A DNA stretch of 64,000 bases from Skermanella aerolata KACC 11604. Lineage in GTDB: Bacteria; Pseudomonadota; Alphaproteobacteria; Azospirillales; Azospirillaceae. The position numbers and the translations under genes were made by a program. The notes beneath the pieces are model-generated. The model saw only the letters and a list, made by a program, of their open reading frames with translations. It was not told the origin of the DNA and searched no databases. The DNA lies in NCBI RefSeq assembly GCF_000936425.1, contig NZ_AVFK01000008.1, positions 1 through 64,000 of the forward strand, read 5' to 3'. The first letter of the stretch is position 1; every line of letters starts with the position of its first letter. Of the stretch, positions 1 through 8,978 are shown piece by piece.

Positions 1-2
1 CG

Positions 3-707
3 GGTGGCGGTGGTGGATCGGGCGGTGGCGGTGGCGGTGGCGGTCACGGCGGCGGCGGCGGGGGATCAGGCGGTGGCCACGGGGGCGGTGGATCCGGAGG
101 CGGAAGTTCAGGCGGCTCCGGCGGCGGTCATGGTGGCGGCGGTTCGAGCAGTGGCGGCAGCTCCGGCGGCAGCAGCGCTGGTGGCTCCAGCTCCAGCAGC
201 GCCGGTGGCGGTGGTGGACGGAGTTCCGAAAGCCGTAGCGCCAGCAGTTCCCGGTCTGACGACCGTGGCCGGGAGTCGGAAGCCCGTGGCCGCGAATCCG
301 AAGCCCGGGGGCGCACTGCCGAAGGCGAGACCGAGGCCCGGGGCCGGGAAGCCGAAGCCCGGGGACGTGCTGCCGAGGGCGAGACGGAAGCGCGCGGTCG
401 CGAGACCGAGGCCCGGGGCCGGGAAGCCGAAGCCCGGGGACGTGCCGCCGAGGGCGAGACGGAAGCACGCGGTCGCGAGGCCGAAGCCCGTGGCCGGGTC
501 GCCGAGGGCGAGACGCATCGTCGCGGGCTCGACGACGCGGCCCGCGCATCCACCCGCGCGGAGATCGAGAAGGGCATGGCTGCTTCGACGTCAACCGCCC
601 GGATTTCAGCCTACGAGCACGCAGTACGGGAAGCAGGCCGGATCGAGGATGCGGCGGCCCGGCGGGAAGCCCTGGGTGCTGCGGCGGGTATGCTGAGCCA
701 CCGCTGA
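3..707 (+). CDS. Gly/Ser-rich, Arg/Glu-repeat protein, 5' partial
   Basis: An open frame enters from the left edge and stops at TGA 705-707, giving at least 234 residues. The first ~72 residues are almost pure Gly/Ser with scattered His. A short Ser/Arg stretch leads into Arg/Glu/Ala repeats such as EARGREAEARGRAAEGE. Nucleotides 327-401 and 402-476 are a 75-bp tandem pair (25 residues) that differ only at two wobble positions. The last ~65 residues look like ordinary helical coding sequence rich in Ala/Glu/Arg. I chose this frame over the Val/Ala/Pro-rich frame 1 and the opposite strand because it alone gives a coherent Gly/Ser then charged composition, and it ends just before a strong terminator. 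No family recognised. The charged repeat could be a coiled coil or an extended spacer. Function unknown; the N-terminus lies outside the window. Confidence 0.7.
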   Translation, partial: GGGGGSGGGGGGGGHGGGGGGSGGGHGGGGSGGGSSGGSGGGHGGGGSSSGGSSGGSSAGGSSSSSAGGGGGRSSESRSASSSRSDDRGRESEARGRESEARGRTAEGETEARGREAEARGRAAEGETEARGRETEARGREAEARGRAAEGETEARGREAEARGRVAEGETHRRGLDDAARASTRAEIEKGMAASTSTARISAYEHAVREAGRIEDAAARREALGAAAGMLSHR

Positions 708-734
708 CCGTTCCCCTACCGATCGATAGTACGG

Positions 735-775
735 CGAGCGCGGCGGACAAGTCTCCGCCGCGCTCGACTTTGTTT
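735..775 (+). terminator. Rho-independent terminator
   Basis: A perfect 13-bp GC-rich stem (735-747 with 754-766) closes a 6-nt loop and is followed by the T-rich tract ACTTTGTTT. It lies 28 bp after the stop of the Gly-rich protein gene and separates it from the RND efflux pair. Confidence 0.85.
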
Positions 776-899
776 CAGAAGAAAGCCATTATAATTTTAG
801 CTAAGGGGCGCTGATAGTTTCGTGTGCTCCCGATTCTTCGAGCCTCGATTTTCTGTGCTTTCAGGGAGGACGCCGCACCAGGGGCGGCCGGAACGACGC

Positions 900-1997
900 A
901 TGAAGCTGTTCTCACGTCTGATCATCCTCGCCGCCCTGCTCGGCGCGGGCGGTGCCGCGTACTGGTATTATAACGTCTATCTGGCCGGCACCATGCCAGT
1001 GACTGCCCAGGCACCAGCTCCCGCATCCGGCGGGGGTGGACCGCCCGGCGGCATTCCCGTGGAGGCGCAGAAGGTCGAGGTCGGCGCCGTGTCGCGCTCG
1101 GTCACGTCGGTCGGCACGCTGTTCTCCGACGAGTCGGTGATCATCCGGCCGGAAGTCGCCGGCAAGATTACCGAGATCCGGTTCAGCGAGGGGCAGGCGA
1201 TCCGCAAGGGCGCCGTCGTTCTCCGCATGGACGACGCCATCGCGCGGGCGACGGTCGATCAGGCGCTCGCCAGCCTCAACCTCAGCAAGACGGAAGCGGA
1301 CCGGGCGGACGAGCTGTACCGCCAGGGTTCCGGCAGCGCCCGTGCCCGCGATCAGGCGCGCGCCAAGCTGCTGGCCGACGAGGCTTCCGTGACGCTGGCC
1401 CGCGCCCAGCTTGCCAAGCTGGAACTGAACGCGCCGTTCGACGGCGTGCTGGGGCTGCGGCGAGTCAGCGTCGGCGACGTGGTCCAGGCCGGCAAGGACA
1501 TCGTTAACCTGGAAGCGATCGAGACGCTGAAGCTGGACTTCCGGGTGCCCGAGCTTTACCTGCCGTCGGTCAAGGTAGGGCAGACGCTGAACATCGTGGT
1601 CGATGCGGTGCCCGACCGTAAGTTCGCCGGCACCGTCTTCGCCATCGACCCGCTGGTCGACGTCAACGGCCGCAGCATCAATGTCCGCGCCCGTGTGCCG
1701 AACAAGGACGACGCCCTGCGCCCCGGCCTGTTCGCCCGCGTCAACCTGACCCTGACGACGCGCGAGAACTCGATCCTGGTGCCGGAGCAGGCGATGGTCG
1801 CGGTCGGCGTCGACCAGTTCGTCTTCAAGGTGGTGGACGGCAAGGTGGCGCGGGTCAAGGTCCGCACCGGCGAGCGCCGCGCCGCCAAGGTGGAGATCCT
1901 GGACGGGCTGTCTCCCGATGACGTGATCGTCACCGCCGGACACCTGAAGATCCGCGACGGCGTGCCGGTAACGGTCGTTCCCGCGGTCGGGAGCTGA
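900..1997 (+). CDS. RND efflux periplasmic adaptor (membrane fusion protein)
   Basis: 365 residues. An N-terminal hydrophobic anchor (about residues 5-27) is followed by a Pro/Gly-rich linker and the HlyD/AcrA-type fold: a split biotinyl-lipoyl domain around a short alpha-hairpin, then beta-barrel and membrane-proximal domains. It should bridge the inner-membrane pump encoded 5 bp downstream to an outer-membrane TolC-type channel, which is not encoded nearby. A GTG at 822 would add 26 residues of arginine- and proline-rich sequence; I chose ATG 900 because the inner-membrane anchor begins there and GGAA lies upstream. A TATAAT at 790-795 could be the -10 box. Substrate cannot be read from the sequence. 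Confidence 0.9.
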   Translation: MKLFSRLIILAALLGAGGAAYWYYNVYLAGTMPVTAQAPAPASGGGGPPGGIPVEAQKVEVGAVSRSVTSVGTLFSDESVIIRPEVAGKITEIRFSEGQAIRKGAVVLRMDDAIARATVDQALASLNLSKTEADRADELYRQGSGSARARDQARAKLLADEASVTLARAQLAKLELNAPFDGVLGLRRVSVGDVVQAGKDIVNLEAIETLKLDFRVPELYLPSVKVGQTLNIVVDAVPDRKFAGTVFAIDPLVDVNGRSINVRARVPNKDDALRPGLFARVNLTLTTRENSILVPEQAMVAVGVDQFVFKVVDGKVARVKVRTGERRAAKVEILDGLSPDDVIVTAGHLKIRDGVPVTVVPAVGS

Positions 1998-2002
1998 CCG
2001 CC

Positions 2003-5000
2003 ATGCAGATGTCCGAACTGAGCATCCGCCGTCCCGTCCTCGCCACCGTCATGAGCTTGACGGTTCTGCTGGTCGGCATCGTGGCCTATCAGCGCCTGTC
2101 GGTGCGCGAATACCCCAAGATCGACGAGCCGGTCGTCACCGTCACGACCAAGTACCAGGGCGCCAGCGCCGAGATCGTCGAGAGCCAGGTGACCCAGCCG
2201 CTGGAGGAAAGCCTGTCCGGCATCGAGGGCATCGACGTGATGTCGTCGATCAGCCGGTCGGAAACCAGCCAGATCACCGTCCGCTTCCGGATCACCCGCG
2301 AACCCGACGTGGCCGCCAACGACGTCCGCGACCGGGTCGGCCGCGTACGCGGCGCCCTGCCGGACGAGATCGACGAACCGGTCATCGCCAAGGTCGAGGC
2401 CGACGCCCAGCCGATCATCTATCTGGCCTTCTCCAGCGACCGCCACTCGCCGCTGGACGTCACCGATTACGCCGACCGCTTCGTCAAGGACCGGCTTCAG
2501 AACCTGCCCGGCGTCGCCGATATCCGGATCTTCGGCGAGCGGCGCTATGCGATGCGGATCTGGCTCGACCCGACCCGGCTGGCGGCTTACCGGGTCACCC
2601 CGCAGGACGTCGAATCGGCGCTGCGCCGCCAGAACATCGAAATCCCGGCGGGCCGGGTGGAAAGCGTCCAGCGGGAGTTCACCGTCGTGTCGGAAACCGA
2701 CATGCGGACCCCGGCGGAGTTCGAGAACATCATCCTGCGCGACGAGTCCGGCTATCTGGTCCGGCTGCGCGATGTCGGCCGGGCGGAGATCGGGGCGCGC
2801 GACGAGCGGGTGAACGCCCGGTTCAACGGCCGCAATGCCGTCGCCATGGGCGTCGTCAAGCAGTCCACCGCCAACCCGCTGGACGTCTCCAAGGCGGTGC
2901 AGAAGACGCTGCCGGTGATCCGCGCCGGCCTGCCGGAAGGCATGAGCGTCGATATCGGCTACGACAGCTCCGTCTTCATCGCCGAATCGATCGACGCCGT
3001 CTTCCACACGATCCTGGAAGCGATCGTCCTGGTCGTGCTGGTGATCTTCTTCTTTCTGCGGTCGCTGCGTGCGACGCTGATCCCGCTGGTGACCATCCCG
3101 GTGTCGCTGATCGGCGCCTTCGCGATCATGTTCGTCTTCGGATTCAGCATCAACACGCTGACTCTGCTGGCGATGGTGCTGGCGATCGGGCTGGTCGTGG
3201 ACGACGCCATCGTCATGCTGGAGAACATCTACCGCCACGTCGAGGAAGGCATGCCGCCGTTCCAGGCAGCCCTCAAGGGCGCGCGGGAGATCGGCTTCGC
3301 CGTCGTCGCCATGACCATCACCCTGGCGGCGGTGTACGCGCCGATCGGCTTCCAGACCGGACGTACGGGGCGGCTGTTCACGGAGTTCGCGCTGACTTTG
3401 GCGGGCGCCGTGCTGGTGTCGGGCTTCGTGGCGCTGACCCTGTCGCCGATGATGTGCTCCAAGTTGCTGAAGCATCAGGCGAAGCACGGCCTGATGTTCA
3501 ACCTGATCGAAGGCTTCCTGAACGGCCTGACCAACGGCTACCGCTGGCTGCTGCGCAATTCCCTGCGCGTCCGGCCCTTGGTCCTGCTGGTCGGTCTGGG
3601 AGTCGCCGGCTCCAGCTATGTACTGTTCGGCCAGATCAAGTCGGAACTGGCGCCGACCGAGGACCGGGGCACCATCGTCGGCATCGCGATAGCTCCCGAA
3701 GGTTCGACCATCGAGTACACCGACCGTTATACCCGCGTGATCGAAGGCTTCTACAAGCAGATCCCGGTGGTCGAGAAGTTCTTCATGGTCGTGGGCTTCC
3801 CGGTAGTCAATCAGGCGATCTCCTTCGTCCGGCTGATCGACTGGGACCAGCGCGACGTCAAGCAGCAGCAGATCGTCCAGCAGCTCGGTCCGAAGATGTT
3901 CGGCGTGCCCGGCACGCTGGCCTTCGCGGTCAATCCGCCCTCATTGGGGCAGAGCCCGACCGAGAAGCCGATCCAGTTCGTCATCCAGACATCGCTTCCC
4001 TATGGCGAGTTGCAGGTGATGGTCGACAAGATCATGGCCGAGGCGCGGACCAACCCCGGCTTGATCAACGTCGACAGCGACCTGAAACTGAACAAGCCGG
4101 AACTGAAGGTCTCGCTGGACCGCGACAAGGCGGCGGACCTTGGGCTGGAGATCGATACGATCGGCCGGACGCTGGAAACCCTGCTGGGCGGACGTCAGGT
4201 CACGCGCTTCAAGCAGAACGGCAAGCAGTATGACGTGATCGTCCAGGTCGGCGGCGTGGACCGCACCAACCCGGACGACATCGCCCGCATCTATGTGCGC
4301 GGTAAGCAGAACGAGATGGTCAGCCTCGCCAACCTACTGAAGATCGAGGAGCGGGTGTCGCCGAAGGAACTGAACCACTTCAATAAACTGCGCTCCGCCA
4401 CCATCACCGCGACGCTGGGGCCGAACTACACGCTGGGCGAGGGGTTGACCTTCCTGACGGATGCTGCGGAACGGGTGCTGTCGGCCTCGGCGGCGCAGGT
4501 TGACTATGCCGGCCAGAGCCGCGAATTCCACGAGACCAGCAGCAGCCTCTACGTTACGTTTATCCTCGCGCTGGCCTTCATCTATCTGGTGCTGGCGGCC
4601 CAGTTCGAGAGCTTCATCGACCCGTTCGTCATCATGCTGACGGTGCCGCTGTCGATCACCGGAGCGCTGCTGGCGCTGAAGCTGACCGGAGCGACGATGA
4701 ACGTCTACAGCCAGATCGGCTTGGTGACGCTGGTCGGCCTGATCACCAAGCACGGCATCCTGATCGTGGAGTTCGGCAACCAGCTTCAGCGTCAGGGCGT
4801 GGACGTACGGGACGCCGTGATCCAGTCCGCCGTGCTGCGCCTGCGCCCGATCCTGATGACCACGGGCGCCATGGTCCTGGGGGCGGTTCCTCTGGCGCTT
4901 GCGACCGGCGCCGGCGCCGAAAGCCGGCAGGCGATCGGCGCTGTCATCGTCGGCGGCATGCTGCTGGGAACGGTGCTGACCCTGTTCGTCGTGCCGACCG

Positions 5001-5077
5001 TCTATACATACATCGCGAAGAAAAAGCCGTTCGAGGGCGAAGCTCCCGTAGCCACGCAATTGCATCCGGCGGAGTGA
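2003..5077 (+). CDS. RND efflux transporter permease (AcrB/MexB-type)
   Basis: 1024 residues, the usual size for a hydrophobe/amphiphile-exporting RND pump. The N-terminus (ELSIRRPVLATVMSLTVLL) is the classic first transmembrane helix, followed by two large periplasmic loops and two blocks of transmembrane helices. The proton-relay pair is present in helix 4 (VVDDAIVMLEN, Asp400-Asp401) and the partner lysine in helix 10 (ITKHGILIVEF, Lys916). It forms an operon with the adaptor 5 bp upstream. A second ATG lies two codons downstream and could be the true start. It exports hydrophobic compounds using the proton gradient; drug, metal or solvent specificity is not predictable here. Confidence 0.95.
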   Translation: MQMSELSIRRPVLATVMSLTVLLVGIVAYQRLSVREYPKIDEPVVTVTTKYQGASAEIVESQVTQPLEESLSGIEGIDVMSSISRSETSQITVRFRITREPDVAANDVRDRVGRVRGALPDEIDEPVIAKVEADAQPIIYLAFSSDRHSPLDVTDYADRFVKDRLQNLPGVADIRIFGERRYAMRIWLDPTRLAAYRVTPQDVESALRRQNIEIPAGRVESVQREFTVVSETDMRTPAEFENIILRDESGYLVRLRDVGRAEIGARDERVNARFNGRNAVAMGVVKQSTANPLDVSKAVQKTLPVIRAGLPEGMSVDIGYDSSVFIAESIDAVFHTILEAIVLVVLVIFFFLRSLRATLIPLVTIPVSLIGAFAIMFVFGFSINTLTLLAMVLAIGLVVDDAIVMLENIYRHVEEGMPPFQAALKGAREIGFAVVAMTITLAAVYAPIGFQTGRTGRLFTEFALTLAGAVLVSGFVALTLSPMMCSKLLKHQAKHGLMFNLIEGFLNGLTNGYRWLLRNSLRVRPLVLLVGLGVAGSSYVLFGQIKSELAPTEDRGTIVGIAIAPEGSTIEYTDRYTRVIEGFYKQIPVVEKFFMVVGFPVVNQAISFVRLIDWDQRDVKQQQIVQQLGPKMFGVPGTLAFAVNPPSLGQSPTEKPIQFVIQTSLPYGELQVMVDKIMAEARTNPGLINVDSDLKLNKPELKVSLDRDKAADLGLEIDTIGRTLETLLGGRQVTRFKQNGKQYDVIVQVGGVDRTNPDDIARIYVRGKQNEMVSLANLLKIEERVSPKELNHFNKLRSATITATLGPNYTLGEGLTFLTDAAERVLSASAAQVDYAGQSREFHETSSSLYVTFILALAFIYLVLAAQFESFIDPFVIMLTVPLSITGALLALKLTGATMNVYSQIGLVTLVGLITKHGILIVEFGNQLQRQGVDVRDAVIQSAVLRLRPILMTTGAMVLGAVPLALATGAGAESRQAIGAVIVGGMLLGTVLTLFVVPTVYTYIAKKKPFEGEAPVATQLHPAE

Positions 5078-5275
5078 GCCAGTCGCTATAAACCTCGGAT
5101 TTGTAGGTCGGTATAGTACTACCGCGGATCGACTCGCTCCGGAACTTGTCGGCTTTACTGTTGACGTCAAGTCAGGATCGTTTTGGCGATCCGTCACATC
5201 AACTCGCGACGTGCACAACTCTGCTCGAGATGATGCCAATTCAGTAACGACCTTCCTTGATCAGCAGGGCCGCAA

Positions 5276-6667
5276 ATGTCTGACTCGGCGAGCCGGATTG
5301 CCGGCTATGGCCATTGGGTTGCGAATAGCCTTCGTTCGTTGTGGGCAGCCGAAGCCTCGAAGGATTATCTTCAGGCAAACACACGGCAGGCGGAGCTCGA
5401 AGGCCTCCAGTTTGCCTTTTACGCAAGGCTGACGGCTATCGTCATCGTTTCGGCGTGGCTTTTCTCGATCGTGCCCTGGCCGCGCGACCTCTATTACGGC
5501 GGATACGCCTTCGGGTTCTTCCTGCTTGGCTACATCCCGTACCGATTGCGGCACCATCCTCACGGCGAAACCATCAAGCTTGGCTTTATCGTTCTTGACG
5601 TGGCCTTGGTGTCCGCGGCGATCCTGGTTCCGCCTCCGGTCGATTTCGGCTCACAATGGCCCGTCCAGACGCGGTTGCGCGGCCAGGAGTTTCTCTACCT
5701 TCTGCTGCTCCCCGCCGAGGCCGCCCTGACCTATTCGCCAAGACGCGTCATCTGGACAGGGGTGTCGATCCTCGTCATCTGGTCGATCGGAGTGTTCACG
5801 ATCTACTCCCAGCCGGACACTCTGCGCTTCAATGACGTCGCCGCCGAAGAGGTGCTGACGTCGGCCACTGTCCTGGAACTTTCCCTACAGCCGACCTTCG
5901 TTGGCCTGACGCCGTGGTATACCCAGCTTGTCGCGACGTCCCTGTTCACCCTGCTCCTGACGCTGACCGTCTGGCGCAGTCGGCGGACCTTGTTGAGGCA
6001 GGTCGAGACCGAGATCGTGCGGGCGGATCTCGCGCGCTATGTTTCTCCGGATGTGGCCGAGGCTCTTACCAAACGCGGCGGGACCAGGTTTGGAGATCCG
6101 ACGACAAGGACGGTGACCGTCCTGTTCGCGGATATCGTCGGGTTTACGAAGCTAAGTGAAACCCTGTCCCCCGACCGAACATTCACCTTGCTGCGGAGCT
6201 TTCAGGAGCGAAGCTGCGCCATTGTCTTCAAACATGGAGGAACACTCGACAAGTACCTGGGCGACGGCTTCATGGCGACTTTCGGCTCGATCGACCCGCA
6301 ACCGGACGCTTCGGCCCGCGCGCTCGCCTGTGCGTTCGAACTTCAACGGGAAATCGAACGCTGGAGCCTGAAAAGGTCCGGCGACGGCGCGGATCCACTT
6401 CGCACATCGATCGGAGTCCACTGTGGTCCCGTGACGGTCGGGAATCTCGGTGGCCGGGAACGTGTCGAGTTTACCGTCGTCGGGGACGTGGTGAACGTAG
6501 CGAGCAGACTGGAGGAGGTTACCCGGGAGATCGGTGGTTCGATCGTGGTCTCGGAGGACTGCATCGGGGCAGCGGGACGCTCGGAGTGGATCGACAGGTT
6601 TCAGTCGTCTCGCGAGATTCACCTCCGAGGCCGCCAGCAGGGCATCGTCGTTCACATTGCGGTATGA
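5276..6667 (+). CDS. Membrane-bound class III adenylate/guanylate cyclase
   Basis: 463 residues. About six hydrophobic segments (roughly 46-68, 72-88, 100-120, 136-154, 158-178, 215-236) form an integral membrane input region, then a short linker joins a C-terminal class III cyclase domain. Both metal-binding aspartates are visible (VLFADIVGF, Asp286; KYLGDGF, Asp330), and VVGDVVNVASRLEE supplies the transition-state Asn and Arg. It should make cAMP (possibly cGMP) in response to a signal sensed in the membrane. No HAMP or CHASE domain is apparent. It stands alone, 198 bp after the RND pump, and converges on a receiver-domain gene across a REP-like doublet. The exact sensory ligand and nucleotide are inference. 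Confidence 0.9.
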   Translation: MSDSASRIAGYGHWVANSLRSLWAAEASKDYLQANTRQAELEGLQFAFYARLTAIVIVSAWLFSIVPWPRDLYYGGYAFGFFLLGYIPYRLRHHPHGETIKLGFIVLDVALVSAAILVPPPVDFGSQWPVQTRLRGQEFLYLLLLPAEAALTYSPRRVIWTGVSILVIWSIGVFTIYSQPDTLRFNDVAAEEVLTSATVLELSLQPTFVGLTPWYTQLVATSLFTLLLTLTVWRSRRTLLRQVETEIVRADLARYVSPDVAEALTKRGGTRFGDPTTRTVTVLFADIVGFTKLSETLSPDRTFTLLRSFQERSCAIVFKHGGTLDKYLGDGFMATFGSIDPQPDASARALACAFELQREIERWSLKRSGDGADPLRTSIGVHCGPVTVGNLGGRERVEFTVVGDVVNVASRLEEVTREIGGSIVVSEDCIGAAGRSEWIDRFQSSREIHLRGRQQGIVVHIAV

Positions 6668-6709
6668 TACCAGGGGCCGAAGACGGCGCGACCTGTGTGG
6701 AGGGTGCTT

Positions 6710-6766
6710 GTTGGGCCACGGCCCAACCTACAGGCTCCTGCTTCGTAGGTTGGGCCGTGGCCCAAC
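6710..6766. repeat. REP-like inverted doublet, family A
   Basis: Two 22-bp arms (6710-6731 and 6745-6766) are perfect inverted copies. Each has a GTAG head and a palindrome GTTGGGCC/GGCCCAAC. They are separated by 13 bp. The doublet lies between the convergent 3' ends of the cyclase and the receiver. The same element recurs at 41654-41710 and 50933-50989. Confidence 0.85.
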
Positions 6767-6804
6767 ACTTGCCGAACGCCTCCTCGTGGTTCCCGGAGTG
6801 GGCC

Positions 6805-7170
6805 TCAGGCCGGCAGCAGGGAGGCGATCATCTTCAGCAATTCCGTCGGGCGGACCGGCTTTCCCAGAAAAGCGTTCATCCCGGCGGCATGGCAGGCCTC
6901 GCGGTTCTCGCCGTCGGTATGGGCCGTCACGGCGATGATCGGGGTCCGGGATTCATCGCCGGGCAAAGCGCGGATCTGGCGGGTTGCCTCGATCCCATCC
7001 ATGCGTGGCATCATGACGTCCATCAGGACCAACCCGATGCCGCCTTCCCGGATGGCGTCAACGGCGGTGGAGCCGTCCGGAACGATACGCGTCTGATACC
7101 CGGCCTTGCGGCAGATGAGATCCACCAGCTTCTGGTTGATCGGGTTGTCTTCGGCGATCAGGATCTGCAT
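6805..7170 (-). CDS. Single-domain response regulator (CheY-like receiver)
   Basis: 121 residues, a complete receiver domain with no output domain. The acidic pocket (Asp8), the phosphoacceptor Asp51 (VLMDVMMPRMDG), the switch Thr82 and the conserved Lys104 (FLGKPVRP) are all present, so phosphorylation should be intact. The KPV and NPINQKL motifs resemble the receivers found in hybrid kinases, so it may act as a phosphotransfer shuttle or be paired with a distant kinase. ATG 7170 is chosen because GGAG lies about 7 bp upstream and the domain begins there; a longer frame to 7230 adds only a non-homologous leader. No kinase gene adjoins it; the cyclase is convergent. Confidence 0.85.
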   Translation of the reverse strand: MQILIAEDNPINQKLVDLICRKAGYQTRIVPDGSTAVDAIREGGIGLVLMDVMMPRMDGIEATRQIRALPGDESRTPIIAVTAHTDGENREACHAAGMNAFLGKPVRPTELLKMIASLLPA

Positions 7171-7184
7171 GTGCGCTCCGGCAG

Positions 7185-7201
7185 CCCGGAAAATATCCGG
7201 G
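7185..7201 (-). promoter_or_regulatory. Small 5'-UTR hairpin upstream of the receiver gene
   Basis: CCCGGA and TCCGGG-type arms around an AT-rich loop lie just upstream of the ribosome binding site of the receiver gene. Further upstream (about 7205-7250) is an AT-rich tract with TTGAAA that could hold the promoter. Confidence 0.3.
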
Positions 7202-7299
7202 AAAAGAACTTTAGAGAGAAATATAAACAATTTTCAAACTAAATAAGTGAATAGCGTGGTCTGCCGGGTTCGGTCAATCGGGAAAGGCTCGTTTGTCCG

Positions 7300-8967
7300 T
7301 TAGAGGAAACGACCTATGCCTTTGGGCAGGTCCTGCGCGGCTTCGGTCACCGGCAGCAACAGCCGCGTTCCGGCCGCGTGGAAAGTCAGGGTGATCGTCC
7401 GGCAATCGACCAGCCGCGTTTCAGCCGCTTCCGCCCCAGTGCCGGGATTTACGGGAAAGGCCGGGAAGCATGCGCCGGCAAGGCTTAGACGAAGGCGGCT
7501 GCCGGCCGGGACCGTGACGCAGACCGCTCTCATGCCGACCTGGACAGGGCGGATGGCGTTACCCTCCTCGACCCGCCGGTAGCCCTGGGTCAGGTTCAGG
7601 ACGCGGCCATCAGGCTCGACCTGCGCCAGGACGGCCGAGATGTCGAAGCTCGGCGCATCGGCCTCCACCATCAGGTCGAGCCGGACCGGTCCGGCCAGAA
7701 GCAGCGGCGTTTTGAGCGGCTCGGTCGTGTAGCAGGCGATATCGGCGCGCTCGTCCAGCGCCGCCCGGTCACGCACTCCGCTTTCGCTGCCGGCATGTCC
7801 GCCGATGCTCGGAATCGGACGCCAGGGATCGTGGACGATGCGGTCGGGAAACGCGCAATCGATCGGCTGGGGCGTCAGCCTGCCGTCTTCCGTGCTGATG
7901 GCGGCAAGGCCGGTGCTGGAAATGTGGAGGGGGGCAGGCTCCGGTGACGGCAGGGCGTCGTAGACTTGCCACCGCTTCGTGCCGAGATCGAACAGCTCGA
8001 CGGCGGGTCGCACCGGTCCGGCCTTGCCCTTCAGGTGACGGTCGAACCACGCGACCTGTTCGGCGTCGATCCTGCTGACCGCTTCGGCGCCGAAATCGAC
8101 GGCTCCCACTCTGCGGCTCCAGGGCATGTGGGTCCAGGGACCGACCAGCAGCCGTTGCGGCGACGCGGAACGCCGGCTGATCTCGTGGAAAGCGTTGAGC
8201 GTGCCGGTCAGCATCTGGTCGAACCAGCCGCCGACGAACAGCATCGGCACGTCGACCGGCTTGTCGGACAGCAGCGCGCGGGGTGAGATCCCGTCCCAGT
8301 AGCTGCCGGGAAGTAGATTGCCGAGCCAGTCGTCATAGTGGGAATAGCGGGCGTAGCCGCGCAGCACGCGCGGATGGGTCGGCAGCTCCTCGTCCAGCGG
8401 CAGGTTCCGCGATGCGGCGTAAAGGGCCTGATGGGCGATGAAGTCCTGGCGCCTCCGGGCGGCTTCCGCCGCCATCTGGATGCCCCAGGCAAGGTTGTCG
8501 GCCAGCCGGAAGGCTCCCCCTTCATAGGCCCAGTCGGCATGCATGTCCCATGCAACCATGGCGGGGCACAGCGCCTTCAGCGCCGGCGCCCCGGCCGACA
8601 GCGCCAGCAACTGGATATTGCCCTGATAGGAGAAGCCGTACATGCCGACCTCGCCGGTCGACCCCGGCAGGTCGGCAGCCCAGGCGACCGCGTCGGCGCC
8701 GTCCTCCGCCTCATGTTCGAACAAACGGAACTCCCCGCCGGACGTGCCGCAGCCGCGCACGTCCTGAACAACCACGATGTACCCATGGGCCGCGTACCAG
8801 GCGGGATGGGCATAGACGACGGTGCTCGCTATGACGCGGCCATAGGGCTGGCGCATCAGCAGGACCGGGAACGGACCGGGGGCCTCCGGCACATAGACGT
8901 CGGCGTCCAGCCGCGTTCCGTCGCGCGCATTCATCGACAGGGTTTCCGGCGGACGGACAGGGATCAT
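7300..8967 (-). CDS. CocE/NonD family alpha/beta hydrolase
   Basis: 555 residues. An N-terminal X-Pro dipeptidyl-peptidase-like alpha/beta hydrolase domain carries the nucleophile motif YGFSYQG (Ser113) and the oxyanion/strand motif VVQDVRGCGTSGG. A C-terminal jelly-roll (galactose-binding-like) domain follows from about residue 340. Family members hydrolyse esters or amides such as cocaine, glutaryl-cephalosporin or peptides; the natural substrate here is unknown. The start at 8967 lies 11 bp after the stop of the cysteine hydrolase gene and has GAGGA about 9 bp upstream, indicating an operon. A longer frame to 9042 would overlap that gene. No signal peptide is apparent, so it is probably cytoplasmic. 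Confidence 0.88.
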   Translation of the reverse strand: MIPVRPPETLSMNARDGTRLDADVYVPEAPGPFPVLLMRQPYGRVIASTVVYAHPAWYAAHGYIVVVQDVRGCGTSGGEFRLFEHEAEDGADAVAWAADLPGSTGEVGMYGFSYQGNIQLLALSAGAPALKALCPAMVAWDMHADWAYEGGAFRLADNLAWGIQMAAEAARRRQDFIAHQALYAASRNLPLDEELPTHPRVLRGYARYSHYDDWLGNLLPGSYWDGISPRALLSDKPVDVPMLFVGGWFDQMLTGTLNAFHEISRRSASPQRLLVGPWTHMPWSRRVGAVDFGAEAVSRIDAEQVAWFDRHLKGKAGPVRPAVELFDLGTKRWQVYDALPSPEPAPLHISSTGLAAISTEDGRLTPQPIDCAFPDRIVHDPWRPIPSIGGHAGSESGVRDRAALDERADIACYTTEPLKTPLLLAGPVRLDLMVEADAPSFDISAVLAQVEPDGRVLNLTQGYRRVEEGNAIRPVQVGMRAVCVTVPAGSRLRLSLAGACFPAFPVNPGTGAEAAETRLVDCRTITLTFHAAGTRLLLPVTEAAQDLPKGIGRFL

Positions 8968-8978
8968 GGCGTCGGTCC

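Noticed and set aside
327-476. CRISPR-like direct repeats at the left edge
   Set aside because: The two units are adjacent with no spacers and are coding with synonymous changes only.
4-696. 230-residue Val/Ala/Pro-rich frame-1 ORF at the left edge
   Set aside because: It is a shadow of the Gly/Ser-rich frame at 3-707, with composition unlike any normal protein.
1556-3487. 643-residue minus-strand ORF
   Set aside because: Antisense shadow of the RND pair.
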